Source of the DNA: Prinsepia uniflora
Taxonomy: Eukaryota > Streptophyta > Magnoliopsida > Rosales > Rosaceae
DNA: 64,000 bases
Direction: 5' to 3'
Assembly (NCBI GenBank): GCA_032719365.1
Contig: CM064870.1
Location: 25,176,738 to 25,240,737 of the forward strand
Both the position numbers and the translations under genes were made by a program. The notes under the pieces are model-generated. The model ran no database searches. It was given only the letters and a program-made list of their open reading frames with translations, and was not told the DNA's origin. Positions 33,301-43,500 of this stretch are shown here, piece after piece; the stretch's first letter is position 1, and every line of letters starts with the position of its first letter.

Positions 33301-36300
33301 TCTCCTAAAGTCTAAGAATGAAATGATAGAAGTGTTTAAGGATTTCCATAACCTTGTTAAAAACCATTTCTCATCTCAAATTCAAACTTTACGATCTGAC
33401 AATGGCACTGAATACATGTCCCATATCATGAAACAATATTTTAGCACTCATGACATCATGCATCAAACAAGTTGCGTTGGAACCCCTCAACAAAATGGGG
33501 TAGCCGAACGTAAAAACCGTGACCTACTTGAGAAAACAAGAGCATTAATGCTGCAAATGAATGTACCAAAGAGATTTTGGTCCCAAGGTGTTATGACAGC
33601 TGCTTATATCATCAATAGGTTACCTAACCGAGTCTTGGAATTCAAGTCTCCCCTAGAGGTCATGAAAGGAAGGAAAATTGATCTCTCACATCTTAGAGTG
33701 TTTGGTTGCATCTGTTTTGTTCATGTTCAATCTCATCACCGAGATAAATTAGACCCTAGAGCTACTAAATGCATCTTCCTTGGTTACTCCTCTACTCAAA
33801 AGGGATATAAGTGTTATAATTCCCAACTAAGGAGATTGATTGTGTCCAAAGATGTTCGATTTCATGAGACTAACCCTTTTTTTGGCAAGACAAGTGAATT
33901 CACAGATCAAGGGGATGGCATCTTGGACTTGTTCCCATTACCAAGAATTGAACCCGAAGGTCCGCAGCAACGTGAGCTCAATCATGCCAACACTGATGCT
34001 TCTCTCAATGAAGATAACCATGAAGGCACTCATCCTGATGGTTCTATGCATGATGATGGCAGCGCCAACCAAGAAAACCTTCAAAGTGTGGCTGATAATT
34101 TGAACGAGAGTCAGCCAACTCTCCCAAAACCTCGACGCAATCCTCAATGTGATAGGCAGCCTCCCACAAGGTTTCAAGATTTTGTAGGCATCCAATATCA
34201 AATTATGTGTCGTATCAAAAGGTGACTCCATCTCATGCTGCCTTCCTTAACACCATCTCCAGTTACAGTGAGCCTCAAAACTTCCATGAGGCTAATAACC
34301 ATGTTGTGTGGCAAAAAGCAATGCAAGATGAACTCAAAGCTCTAGACCAACACAACACCTGGAGCATCACCAAACTTCCAAAAGGAAAAAAGGCAGTGGG
34401 TTGCAAATGGATCTTTAAGATCAAGTTTAATTCAGATGGTTCAATTGAGAGGTATAAAGCCAGGCTAGTGGCTCGCTGATTCACTCAAACATTTGAGGTG
34501 GACTACAAAGAAACATTTGCTCCTGTTACAAAAATGAACTCAGTTCGGGTTTTATTGTCCGTGGCTGTCAATAAGGGTTGGTCCCTGTACCAAATGGACG
34601 TGAAGAACGCCTTTCTCCATGGTGATCTTGAAGAAGAAGTCTACACGCGCTTGCCTCCTGGACATCCTCAAAGCCAGGACCCTGATTTGGTGTGTAAGTT
34701 ACATAAGTCAATTTATGGACTGAAGCAATCGCCTCGTGCTTGGTATGCTAAACTAAGTTCAGTTCTTCATAGTGTTGGTTTCAAAAGGAGTGGTGCCGAT
34801 TCATCATTATTCTTTCGTACTGAAGCTGGTGGGAAATTAGTTGTGTTGATATATGTGGATGACTTAATAATTACAGGTGATAATGCTGCAAAGATCTCCA
34901 AACTCAAACAGTCACTTTAACAAAGATTTGTGATTAAAGACCTTGGGGTGTTAAAGTATTTTCTTGGGATCGAAATGGCATCTTCTCATAAGGGCTTATT
35001 TCTTAATCAACGGAAATACGTCATGGACCTCCTCCAGGATGCTAATATGAGTGATGCTAAGCCCGCCCTTACTCCTCTCGATAGCAATTTGACTTGGGAG
35101 GCACTTCACTCTCGGATATCAGCTCCTATCAGAGGCTTGTTGGTAAATTGATCTACCTAACGATCACCAGACCAGACATCTCATATTCAGTGAGTATTGC
35201 CAGTCAATTCATGCATTCTCCCACCATCGAGCATCTGAACCTTGTAAAAAGGATCTTACGTTACTTAAAAGGGTCTGTTGGTCGTGGTATTCTCATGACG
35301 AAGAACGACCACACTCACATCATAGGGTACTGCGATGCAGATTGGGCAAGAAATGCTATCGATCGAAAGTCCACAAGTGGTTATTGCACCTTTGTTGGTG
35401 GAAACTTGGTCACCTGGAAAAGTAAGAAGCAAACTGTCATCGCCAGATCCAGTGCCGAAGCTGAGTACCGTGCAATGGCTTCAACAGCGTGTGAGTTGAT
35501 CTGGCTCAAGGGTCTTCTGTGTGATTTAGGGTTTCCTGCAACCCTTCATATGTCCATATTCTGTGATAACCAGGCCGCCATGCATATAGCATCCAATCCC
35601 GTGTTTCACGAGCGAACAAAACATATTGAGGTTGACTGTCATTACGTTCGTGAACAAGTGCAGTCGCAAGTAATTCAGACACACTACACAAGAAGTTCCG
35701 ACCAATTGGCCGACATTTTCACAAAGCCCTTAACTTCTCATCAGTTTCAACGACTTCTGTCCAAGCTTGGATCCATCAACCTTCTGGATCCAGCTTGAGG
35801 GGGAGTATTGGAACCCTTAATTCAAGGAGTATTGGAACCCCTAATTCAAGGAGTTGTTGTCACCTCCCTTAATTCAAGGAGTTGTTGTCAACTCCCTTAA
35901 TTCAAGGAGTTGTTGAAATCTCCCTTAATTCAAGTGAGTTGTTCCTTAATTCAAGGAATTGTTGTCAATTCCCTTAATTCAAGGATCTCCCTTAATTCAA
36001 GGGAGTTGTTCCTTAATTCAAGGAATTGTTGTCAATTCCCTTAATTCAAAGAGTTGTTAATTAGCTTCCCTAAGCCTATATATAGTTGTACAAATTGTAA
36101 GGATCATATGAGAGAAATACAATTCAACCTTTGAAATTCAATAATCATACTATAAGTGTGTGATGCATCTTGTTCACTTGTTACGATATGGCTTTATATT
36201 CACTATTAACAAAAAAAAATATAAGAATGAATAGATAGATATTCACACATATTATATCACATTGTTATCGTAATAGAATATCATATAATAATTTCGGGCA

Positions 36301-39008
36301 CTGACCTGGTAGCTATAAGCATAAGCAAGAGCTCTCTCTCTTTTCACCTCAGCCTCATGTTTCCTTGATGCATTTTCCTTGAAATTTTGATGCCTTTGAT
36401 GCCTATTCGTACCATTCACACTCTGCATTTCATATTTATTTACAGGACTTTTTAGCTTTTGCCCTTCTTCCTCCATTAACACTCTTCTATCTTCTTTATC
36501 TTCATCTTCATCTTCATCGCCCTCGTTATCTTGGTCAGTCCTCTTGTGAAGCTTATCTCGGGTTAATTGCAGTCGCCTTGCTCTAACTCTTGCTTGCACA
36601 CGCACTAATGCTTGCATACAACGCATTGTCATTTGCGCTTGCTTCCTCACATTGTGCCCTCTCACCAATGCTTGTAGCCTCACCAATCCCTTCAAAGCAC
36701 GTAGCGCCCGCCGAGCCTACAAAATTAAAACATTCATTATTGTCTCTCTTAAAAACATATTAATATTATGAGCCTACGAAGTGAATACATTCGTCATTAT
36801 ATTCTAAAATACTTTATGATTAAAATTTTATTGACGATCATAATAGATTAAATTATATAACTCACCAAATTTAAAAATATTTTTAAAATATACAATTAAG
36901 TTTAAAACACACCACGAATCCTATATAAGTTCACTTCAAACAATGTACAAGAGCGTGGTAAAATGACTTGGTGAAGAAGGCACTAAAAGATGTGATGTGT
37001 ATGGGGCATTGGAAAAATGTGCCAACTAATGAATGTTTCAACGCAGGCGACAAACAAGTTTCAACCAACAAACAAAAAGACATTGTAATAGTGTTTTCAC
37101 TTTTGCCTGAAGATTAAGGGAAAGGGTAATTACTAGGTAGCCTCTGTAATGTGACTGAATGAGAGTTGCAGCTCTTTCTTCTCTAGAGTGACGTCCATAT
37201 CCAGCCAATCGGACAACTTTAGCGGCGGCTTGGGCCGCGGCAACAGCAGCTTCAGCAGCAGCAGCCGTTGCCACAGCAACCGCAATGGCATGGTTTCTGT
37301 CTTGATCAGTATTTACAGGAGGTGATGATACACTCTCATCGTTTGTGACGTCCGGCGAGCTCTCTGCCGGAAAATGCTCAAATGACACCACTTCTGCTGC
37401 ATCATGTTGCCATTTCTCCCCACTTTCCTTCTGAAATTAAATAACGCATGTTACATATTAACATTGCACAAATCAACATTAAATTATTAAAATATATTGT
37501 TATATCGTCCGTGATTGGATAGGAAGAACTTATTACTCATTTCTTTTGAAGAAATTTTATGTGATGGCCTCGGTGGCGTGACAATAATAAGTCATGATCA
37601 TGTGCAGGGGTGGAGCTGGGGAGGGCCCAGTGGGAGCATGGCCCCATTCAAATTTTTTTATTTTCTTTATTTATACATAAAATATAAATTATAAAATATA
37701 TTTTAAATATTTATTATAGTATTGTACTTATATAGTTTATCTATTGTGCATAATTTTTTCTACTTTCTTTTCTAATTTTGAATTAAATTTATATGTATTA
37801 TGTATACACAATACTATACTAATTTATTATACATATATAAAATTTCTAAAATTTTAACTATTTTATTTTTTTTCTTACCTTTTCTTTCTTAATTATATAT
37901 ATTTCTAAAATGTATTTCCTTCATATTTTCAAAGGGTTCAATTTTTAATTTTTATTTTCCTGTTTATTTGTTTCATTTATTAATGTTTACAATGATAGTA
38001 ACTTTTTGTAGTTACTATTTTATTAGATTTAAAAGTATAAATATATGAATCATATTGTTTATATAAATAAATAAAGCAAAAATAAATTCATAATTTTTTT
38101 AAACCACCAAAAAATGGGTACAATTTGTAAAAAAAAAATTGATTAGGCCATGTATTGGTCATGTGCATAGCTAGATGGATTTGTACATATAGAAATGCAT
38201 ATGTGGTCATGTTGATGGGGGACCATGGGAGTTGATGGGCATCTTTTTTGCATTTAACGGTCCTAAATGCCAGTGCCAAAAGGGTATTAGGTCCATCTTT
38301 AATGCAACCCACTTCAATTCACCTCCCAAAAAAAAAAAACAAACAAAGGGTCGCCATCTTGAGTTTTTGAGATAAACGTTCTATCCCAATAATCAAGTAA
38401 ATAATTAGCTAGCTCCTATTGATTTGGTAGTACTAATGATTCATCAATAGTAATTAATCCAACATTTAGAGTAATTAATGAATAAATATACGTATAATTG
38501 TGTGAAAAATTCTACACTTCCAGCGGTAATTGTTTTTGTTTCATCATTGTAATAAAACAATAATAATTTTGTGGCTCCTTTAGAAGAAAACGTACGGAAA
38601 ATGGTGATTCATGTGTTGTATAAGTGATGAGCATTTTGGACACGTCGGCAAATTCGATCATAGTTTGTGTGTGAAGTACTTTAGCTACTGGATTATTGGT
38701 GGGATCATGATTATGAAATTTCATCATAGGAATTAGATAAATATTAGAAAGAAAGAGTAACTATATAAACTTATTTAATATAAAATATGTACCGATACAT
38801 ATGAAACATTGTTGTAAGTATTTTTGTACGATGATGAGTGATGACATATTGCATGCCAGCGAATCCAGTTAATGACTTTGATTGTATGAAGAACAAGTTT
38901 TGAAACATTAATTTGTGAATACTGTACCTTTTTCTCCGGCGAGTCCTTGGAAGAATGTTTGAAAACTTTTTTGACGGAGGAAAACCAGCCGCTTCCTTTC
39001 TTCCCCAT
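29696..39008 (-). CDS. IQ67-domain (IQD) calmodulin-binding protein, four exons, with a retrotransposon in intron 3
   Basis: IQD proteins bind calmodulin or calmodulin-like proteins through IQ motifs and are generally placed on microtubules or in the nucleus as scaffolds. Exons (minus strand): 39008-38928, 37430-37134, 36716-36306 and 30331-29696. All junctions are phase 0 with GT/AG ends, giving 27+99+137+211 = 474 codons without a stop. The IQ67 domain spans exons 2 and 3: IQSHYRGYL then ARR (IQxxxRGxxxR), LQALVRGHNVR, MQALVRVQARVR. The intron splits the domain after its 16th codon, the position conserved in this family. Other signs are MGKKGSGWFSSVKKVF at the start, an Ala-rich helix before the domain, an acidic GDEDEDEDKED stretch after it, WGWNWLERWM and the NFPSYMAPTQSAKAKVR block in exon 4. 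Intron 3 holds a 5.67 kb copia element in the opposite orientation; without it the intron would be about 300 bp. The coding frame looks functional. Expression cannot be judged. Confidence 0.9.
30470..30807 (+). mobile_element. 5' LTR of the copia element
   Basis: It starts TATTGGAAC and ends TTCAATA, with TATTG/CAATA as a 5-bp terminal inverted repeat in place of TG...CA. Its first 240 bp are about nine diverged units of roughly 29 bp, built on TTAATTCAAGGAGTTGTTGT. A TATA box (TATATATA, 30741-30748) follows. Confidence 0.9.
30808..30819 (+). other. Copia primer-binding site (initiator Met-tRNA)
   Basis: TGGTATCAGAGC directly abuts the 5' LTR end. Confidence 0.9.
30875..32126 (+). pseudogene. 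gag: Copia gag and protease region, broken
   Basis: An ATG at 30875 opens a 29-codon frame that stops at 30964. The main gag frame is open from before 31014 to the Cassandra insertion at 32127. The usual Gag N terminus appears partly deleted. Recognisable parts are the gag core (WEAVKEMYGNKNHAARVFQL, FQLLSSLDSTYEDLRCHIL), a CCHC knuckle CQHCNNIGHIKDTC near 31519-31560 and the aspartic protease active site FWVVDSGATDHM near 31920. A Gag-Pol product cannot be made from this copy. Confidence 0.85.
32127..32858 (+). mobile_element. Cassandra (TRIM), complete two-LTR element
   Basis: Two 331-bp LTRs (32127-32457 and 32528-32858) start TGTAAGACCCGTGTCC and end CCTGACA, with about eight differences. 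The 70-bp internal region holds a Met-tRNA primer site (32461-32472) and a purine tract (about 32515-32527) and nothing else, which is the Cassandra architecture. Flanks are TTCTA (32122-32126) and TTTTA (32859-32863), a 5-bp duplication with one later change. Insert plus duplication is 737 bp and shifts the copia frame by two, exactly the shift seen between gag-protease and integrase. It has no protein and depends on other elements. Confidence 0.93.
32682..32760 (+). other. 5S rRNA-like segment in the Cassandra LTR (second copy at 32281-32359)
   Basis: AACCTCAAAGTTAAGCGAG and GATGGGTGACCCCCTGGGAAG correspond to the internal control region and 3' half of plant 5S rRNA (AAGTTAAGCG, GGATGGGTGACCTCCTGGGAA). 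The segment is partial and diverged, so it is not a 5S gene. In Cassandra it is thought to provide pol III transcription. Confidence 0.88.
32864..34225 (+). pseudogene. Copia integrase region
   Basis: The frame resumes after the Cassandra and runs to a stop at 34225. It contains the HHCC zinc-binding segment (WHQRLAHPSS...CETCHLSKAT) and the catalytic D, D and E in HSDVWAP, LRSDNGTEY and NGVAERKNR. The fold motif HLRVFGCICFVHV follows. A frameshift near 34205 ends the frame just before reverse transcriptase. All three catalytic residues are retained. Confidence 0.88.
34207..35151 (+). pseudogene. Copia reverse transcriptase region
   Basis: Frame 34207-35151 with two in-frame stops, TGA at 34477-34479 and TAA at 34917-34919. 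Motifs are WIFKIKFNSDGSIERYKARL, YQMDVKNAFLHGDLEEEVY, YGLKQSPRAWY and the catalytic IYVDDLIITG. Another frameshift near 35090-35150 leads to the RNase H frame. The stops make it inactive. Confidence 0.9.
35094..35798 (+). pseudogene. Copia RNase H region
   Basis: The frame is open to a TGA at 35796-35798. It starts with SSYQRLVGKLIYLTITRPDI (end of the connection domain) and then RNase H with YCDADWA, SSAEAEYRAMA and CDNQAAMHIA carrying the acidic catalytic residues, and ends ADIFTKPL...LLSKLGS. This module is uninterrupted but unreachable because of the lesions upstream. Confidence 0.9.
35797..35805 (+). other. Copia polypurine tract
   Basis: GAGGGGGAG lies immediately before the 3' LTR start at 35806. 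Confidence 0.85.
35806..36143 (+). mobile_element. 3' LTR of the copia element
   Basis: 338 bp, same ends (TATTGGAAC...TTCAATA) and TATA box (36077-36084) as the 5' LTR. It is followed by the duplicated ATCAT. Confidence 0.9.
36306..36716 (-). CDS. IQD exon 3 (rest of IQ67 domain, acidic linker)
   Basis: 137 codons. The acceptor is TTTTGTAG|GCTCGG and the donor CAG|GTCAGT. It carries the second and third IQ-type motifs, an aspartate/glutamate run near its middle and the family signature RERALAYAYSYQ at its end. Confidence 0.88.
37134..37430 (-). CDS. IQD exon 2 (Ala-rich helix and first half of IQ67 domain)
   Basis: 99 codons. The acceptor is TTTCAG|AAGG at 37431/37430 and the donor CTA|GTAATT at 37134/37133. 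It encodes AIAVAVATAAAAEAAVAAAQ, YGRHSREERAATLIQSHYRG and ends on YL, mid-IQ motif. Confidence 0.87.
38928..39008 (-). CDS. IQD exon 1 (N terminus)
   Basis: 27 codons from the ATG at 39008 to ...SPEKK. The donor is AAG|GTACAG at 38928/38927. A lysine-rich, basic N terminus is usual in this family and may carry nuclear or microtubule targeting. Intron 1 (37431-38927) is AT-rich and contains a possible hAT-like start, CAGGGGTGGAGCTGGGGAGG, at 37603. Confidence 0.85.
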
Positions 39009-39353
39009 CTCCGCCCAAGAGATCGATCGATCAGCTACTCGATCTCATTGCCGCAGTCATATTCACAAAAGCAACCAGGCCCAGGCTATACCTCCAAGGA
39101 AATGAATTCCATTGATGAATTGAAGATGGTACAAAAAGAATAAGATGCAGCACTCGTAGGAGAGTTACATATGAATGAAACTACAAACCAAATTAACCCC
39201 GTGAATTCGAACACCGAATGGCTCTCATCTTACAAGCATGTATAATTCAGGGGCATTTTTATATGCTTAATTCAAAGAAAGGAAAGAAAATGAGCGAGTG
39301 ATGAGATGAATAAGAGTAGAGATGAGCCTAGTGAATGATGTCTGGAGAGACAC

Positions 39354-39462
39354 AGAGAGAGAGAGAGAAATGAGGAAGGTCGAATGGGAAGGGAGCGTGA
39401 CAGTGTGAGGTTAATAAGTGCAAACCCGCGCAATCGCCGTTACTATTTAACGATTTCACGTG
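39354..39462 (-). promoter_or_regulatory. Putative IQD promoter elements: G-box, TATA-like motif, GA/CT tract
   Basis: Upstream of the IQD start, on the minus strand, are a G-box CACGTG (39457-39462), a TATA-like TTAAATA (39444-39450) and, in the presumed 5' UTR, a CT/GA tract (39354-39368). Order and spacing suit a core promoter with transcription starting near 39410. Motif evidence only. Confidence 0.4.
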
Positions 39463-39872
39463 TGAATCGATCTAGCTTTTTTTTTTTTTTTTTTGGGGGG
39501 TCAAATCTAGCGTGTACCTCCCTTCTACAAAGAGACATTGAACTTATCGGGTAAGAGTAAATTTGAGAAGATTTAAGAGCATATTTAATAGAAAAGGGGC
39601 TAAAGGTAAGTGATAAGGTGTTAAAGGCAAGTTTTAATCCTTCAAATAATATTATTTATTATATTTTCTCAAGATTGTTTTTTGTGTTTCTAATGAAGAG
39701 GGAGAGAAGGGGTAAGAATTCAAATTTTTTTATGAATTGATTTGAACTTCATTAAAACATATATTCTAAGTTAGACTTTCAACTACCAAATATGTGAGTT
39801 AAGCCATATTTTACATTAAAACATATATTACCAAATAAAAAATTAGGGATTTTGAAAAAAAAAAAATTAGAG

Positions 39873-40190
39873 ACACTATATCAAAATAAAAGAAACACTA
39901 TATATTATGCTAAAATAAAAGAAACACTATATCTTATGCTAAAATAAAATAAACACTATATATTATGCTAAAATAAAATAAACTCTATAAAATAAAATAA
40001 ACACTATAAAATAAAAGAAACACTAAAAAATAAAAATAAAATTTGAGATTTTGAAACACTATAAAATAAAATAAACACTATATATTATGCTAGAATAAAA
40101 AAACACTATAAAAACACTATGTATTATAATAAAATAATAAAAAAGATTATAAAATAAAAGAAACACTATATATTATACTAAAATAAGTTT
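39873..40190. repeat. AT-rich tandem repeat (AAAATAAAAGAAACACTATA type)
   Basis: Imperfect units built from AAAATAAAAGAAACACTATA and TATTATGCT repeat for about 320 bp. The units drop the TATTATGCT part irregularly. There is no coding content. Confidence 0.75.
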
Positions 40191-40506
40191 GATAATTTGA
40201 AGGTAAAGCAAAAGATAAATAAAAAAATTGAAACACTTTAAACACAGTGTTTTGTTCCTCAGTAAATAGAGGTCTCCATCTCTATTTGCTTCTTCGCGAA
40301 TCATCGCTAGTTCGCGACATAAACTGTGAGGAGGCCACGAACAGTGATGGGAAACGGAGAGGCTGAGAGGTGGAGAGGTTAGATCGATCGATGAGGCCTA
40401 GAGAGATCAACCTTGAGGCTGGAGAAGAACACTGAGCCCGAGAAAGAGCGGTCAAGAAGGTTGGAGAAGAACAAAGATTGTGAGTCTGAGAAAGATCGAT
40501 CGATAT
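40191..40506. other. Unassigned spacer left of the nested LTR pair
   Basis: AT-rich at first, then purine-rich with ATCGATCGAT near 40383 and 40496. A short open frame on the plus strand is rich in E/K/R and has no recognisable domain. The right-hand continuation of this DNA is at 46149. Confidence 0.3.
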
Positions 40507-43500
40507 TGACAAGACCCATCCCAATCCCATTGGGACCACCCGAGGATGTGTCCCTCTCCCGTCTCGCAACGACTCTAATCATACAAAAAATACCTTTAAC
40601 CAAACGAATTAAATAAATAAAGTTAAAACATACGAATTCAGAGTTTAATGTAACGACCCGTCCCGGAAATCGGGATTAGATTAGTGATTAATGATGGATT
40701 AGTAAAGTTAATCAGTAATTAGTTGAAAAAATTCGGACAGATGGTGCAAAATGACGATTTTACCCCTATAATGGATAAAAACATTGACTTTTCGTTCGGG
40801 CGGTCAAATGGACGTTGACTGATGACCATGACATAGTTCGGGACGTCACGAGTTCATAGACAGGTGGCACGTCCGTTTCCGACATTCGGGGAAAAAGTTA
40901 TGACGTTCGGAAGTTCAAGGGTATTTTGGTAATTTAGTTGAAAAAGGGCAAATGGTTGACTTTTTGTACGATAAGTTATTTTCACGTATTTTGAGGACCT
41001 TTAGGTAGGTTTTGATCCCCTGAGTACAACGACAGGTAGCATGCTGTCATCGAACATCAGACGGTTTAGTTATGAGCCTAAATATGCGAGGGGCAAAATG
41101 GTAATTTGAAAGGATAAGGGAAAATTGGTCTTTTTGTTGTGCCCTGTTGCAATTGGACATGTGGAAGTCTTGGGAATTGTGCCCATAGCAAATTGGACAC
41201 CTGGCTGCCTCTAGATGGATTTGGAAGCCTCCTCACCGTCTCTAAACATTTAAAACATGGGTGCACGCGCTTGAGAGATGAAAAACAGAGTGTAGGTGCA
41301 ACCGTGAGGGATCCACTCAGACACTTCCTTCAATCTTTCATCTATTGCCCATACTGTCTGAAGAGAAATGAGAGAGTGAGACAAGGCAAGTCTGATAGTG
41401 GTGGCACGGCGGCCCACGACGACATGAAAAAGTAAAAAACCCGTGAAAAACCGTGAGTCCCCTGTTTGAGTTTGAAATAATAAAATCGAATTGAGGAGTT
41501 AATGAGCCTAATTAATTAACCAGATGATGATTCTGAGGTGTCTAGGAGTTGGATGGACTTGGAATGGGGGCTCGCCGTGGCTGGTAGCTGTGAAACCCGA
41601 AGAAGGGTAAGCGTTACTTTGAAAATGGCAAGTCGCATTTTGTTGGTTTTCTTTGGAATTGGTTAATCGGGAAAGCTTTTGGATGTTGTTAGGGTCTTGT
41701 TAGACTTGGAAGGAAGGCCTGAGATGGCCGGAGACGCAAGAACACAGAGGAGATGTTCGAAGGTTTGATCACGGTTCAGGGAGGTATGTTTCGAGCTTTC
41801 AATTCAGTGTTTAAATATGTAGATCAATAGGAAATCATGTAAAGAAGCTATAGGACTTAAAATGGGAGGAATTTGGAGTTGAATTGGATGAAAAACAACG
41901 TCGAACCGCCCACGCCGGTTCAGTTGAACCGGCCAGACTGCTGGACCAGTCTGAACCGGTCGACTGCGGGTTGAAGATGATGAACAGTGGGTGCGTGGCT
42001 CCCACGTGCAGCCCCTTTGGGCGGCGCGTGAGGGCGCGTGGGGCCCCTTTGGGGAAGTTTCCAACATTACTTTTAAAGTATTCGATGTAACGAACATTTT
42101 GGCACTGGTTTCGAGTCAATCAGACATCGTCTCGATAGTTTTCGGGATGTCCGAAGGTTTTTGGGCTCGGTTAAAAATCGTTAAAAATTCGGAAAAATTA
42201 CGGGGCTTTAGTATAAGCTTTATGAAGTACTTAGTGACCTTATTATGGGATTTGGATAGGTTCGGGAAAGCGTAATTGCTCGCGTATCGAGGCGGCGACG
42301 CTAATGGTCTGTGAGTGGACTTTGCTTTTGAACTTATGATGCATGCATATATTTTTTATATGTTTCTATACGTGATTTCTATATTTGTGAATTGGTATTG
42401 ATGATTTACGGTTTTGCACGGATTTCGAGATAAGTACGTATTTACACATTTTACGAGCTTACAATTTATGTTGAGATTTGACCGATGGTTTTGATGATTT
42501 GATTTCGGGATTTGATTTCAATGATTTCTAATGGATTTCGGAAAAGTGAGTTTGGGCTTGAAGCCCAGTTCAAAGAAGGGATTTTGATAAACCTGATTTC
42601 GGGTTTTGAAACTAGATTTCAGAAATGATTCAGGATTTGGTTTTGATACTTGAAAGTGGATTTCCGAATTTGGGTCCAGAATGGTTATTCCGGATGTCGG
42701 CTTACGGAATTATGGTTTCGGATTTGGATTTGGAAATGGATGATGGATATGATTCTGAATTTGGATTCGGAATGATGATTTCGGATTCGGCTTGGAATTC
42801 GAAATGGTGATTTCAAATTCGGATTTGGAAATGGTTTTACAATGGTATTGGATTGGATTTGTTAGATCTGGTTATTGGGTTTAAAGACCCGGATATGATT
42901 ATGACGGGGGCGGGCCAGGATTGGGTTTAAAGATCCGGATTGATTTTAAAAACTCGGGAGTTTAAAGACTCGGATATTGATATTTCCCCCGTAGGCCTAT
43001 TGAGTTTAAAAACTCGGGAGTCTGGCCTCGGATTATATTGAGCCCTGGATTGAGTTTAAAGACTCGAGAGTTTAAAGACTCGGATAGATCCAGCTGGTTC
43101 GATTGGTTGAAATGGATTCTGATGAGAACTTGATGTTTTCCAGTAATGATGGTTTTCAAATAATGGTTTTCCGATGTTTTGGGCAATGACCCGGATGAGA
43201 TGGATTTCGATGGTTTTTGGTTGAGGCCCGGGATTTGAGAAAAATAATTAAGTTCGTTTTTCGTGATGGAATATGAAATGGTTTCATATAATGAGTTTAT
43301 TATGCATGCATTGGTTTTTAAAAGGAGGGTATAATTGTCTTTTCTGATAAACTGTTTTATAAACTTATCCTTTATTTTTATCTACTCACAGTCTTTATGT
43401 TTTCGATACCCTCCAGGTCGTTGCGGTACCGGCTGTGGTTAGAGAGACGGAGACATCACACACGCGATCCACAGTAGATTCTACGCGCTCTGAGATGTAT

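Larger units (their letters stand above)
30470..36143 (+). mobile_element. Ty1/copia retrotransposon in IQD intron 3, TSD ATCAT, TATTG...CAATA ends
   Basis: Two 338-bp LTRs (30470-30807 and 35806-36143) differ at about nine positions by eye. They are flanked by ATCAT (30465-30469 and 36144-36148). Order inside: Met-tRNA primer site, gag with CCHC knuckle, protease, integrase, reverse transcriptase, RNase H, polypurine tract. That order (integrase before reverse transcriptase) defines Ty1/copia. It is dead: a short 5' gag frame ends at 30964, a complete Cassandra sits in the protease-integrase linker, and two frameshifts and two stops break pol. It lies antisense to the IQD gene. Confidence 0.93.

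Noticed and set aside
37603..38000. hAT-like element in IQD intron 1 (starts CAGGGGTGGAGCTGGGGAGG)
   Set aside because: The start resembles a hAT end, but I found no matching inverted end and no 8-bp duplication.
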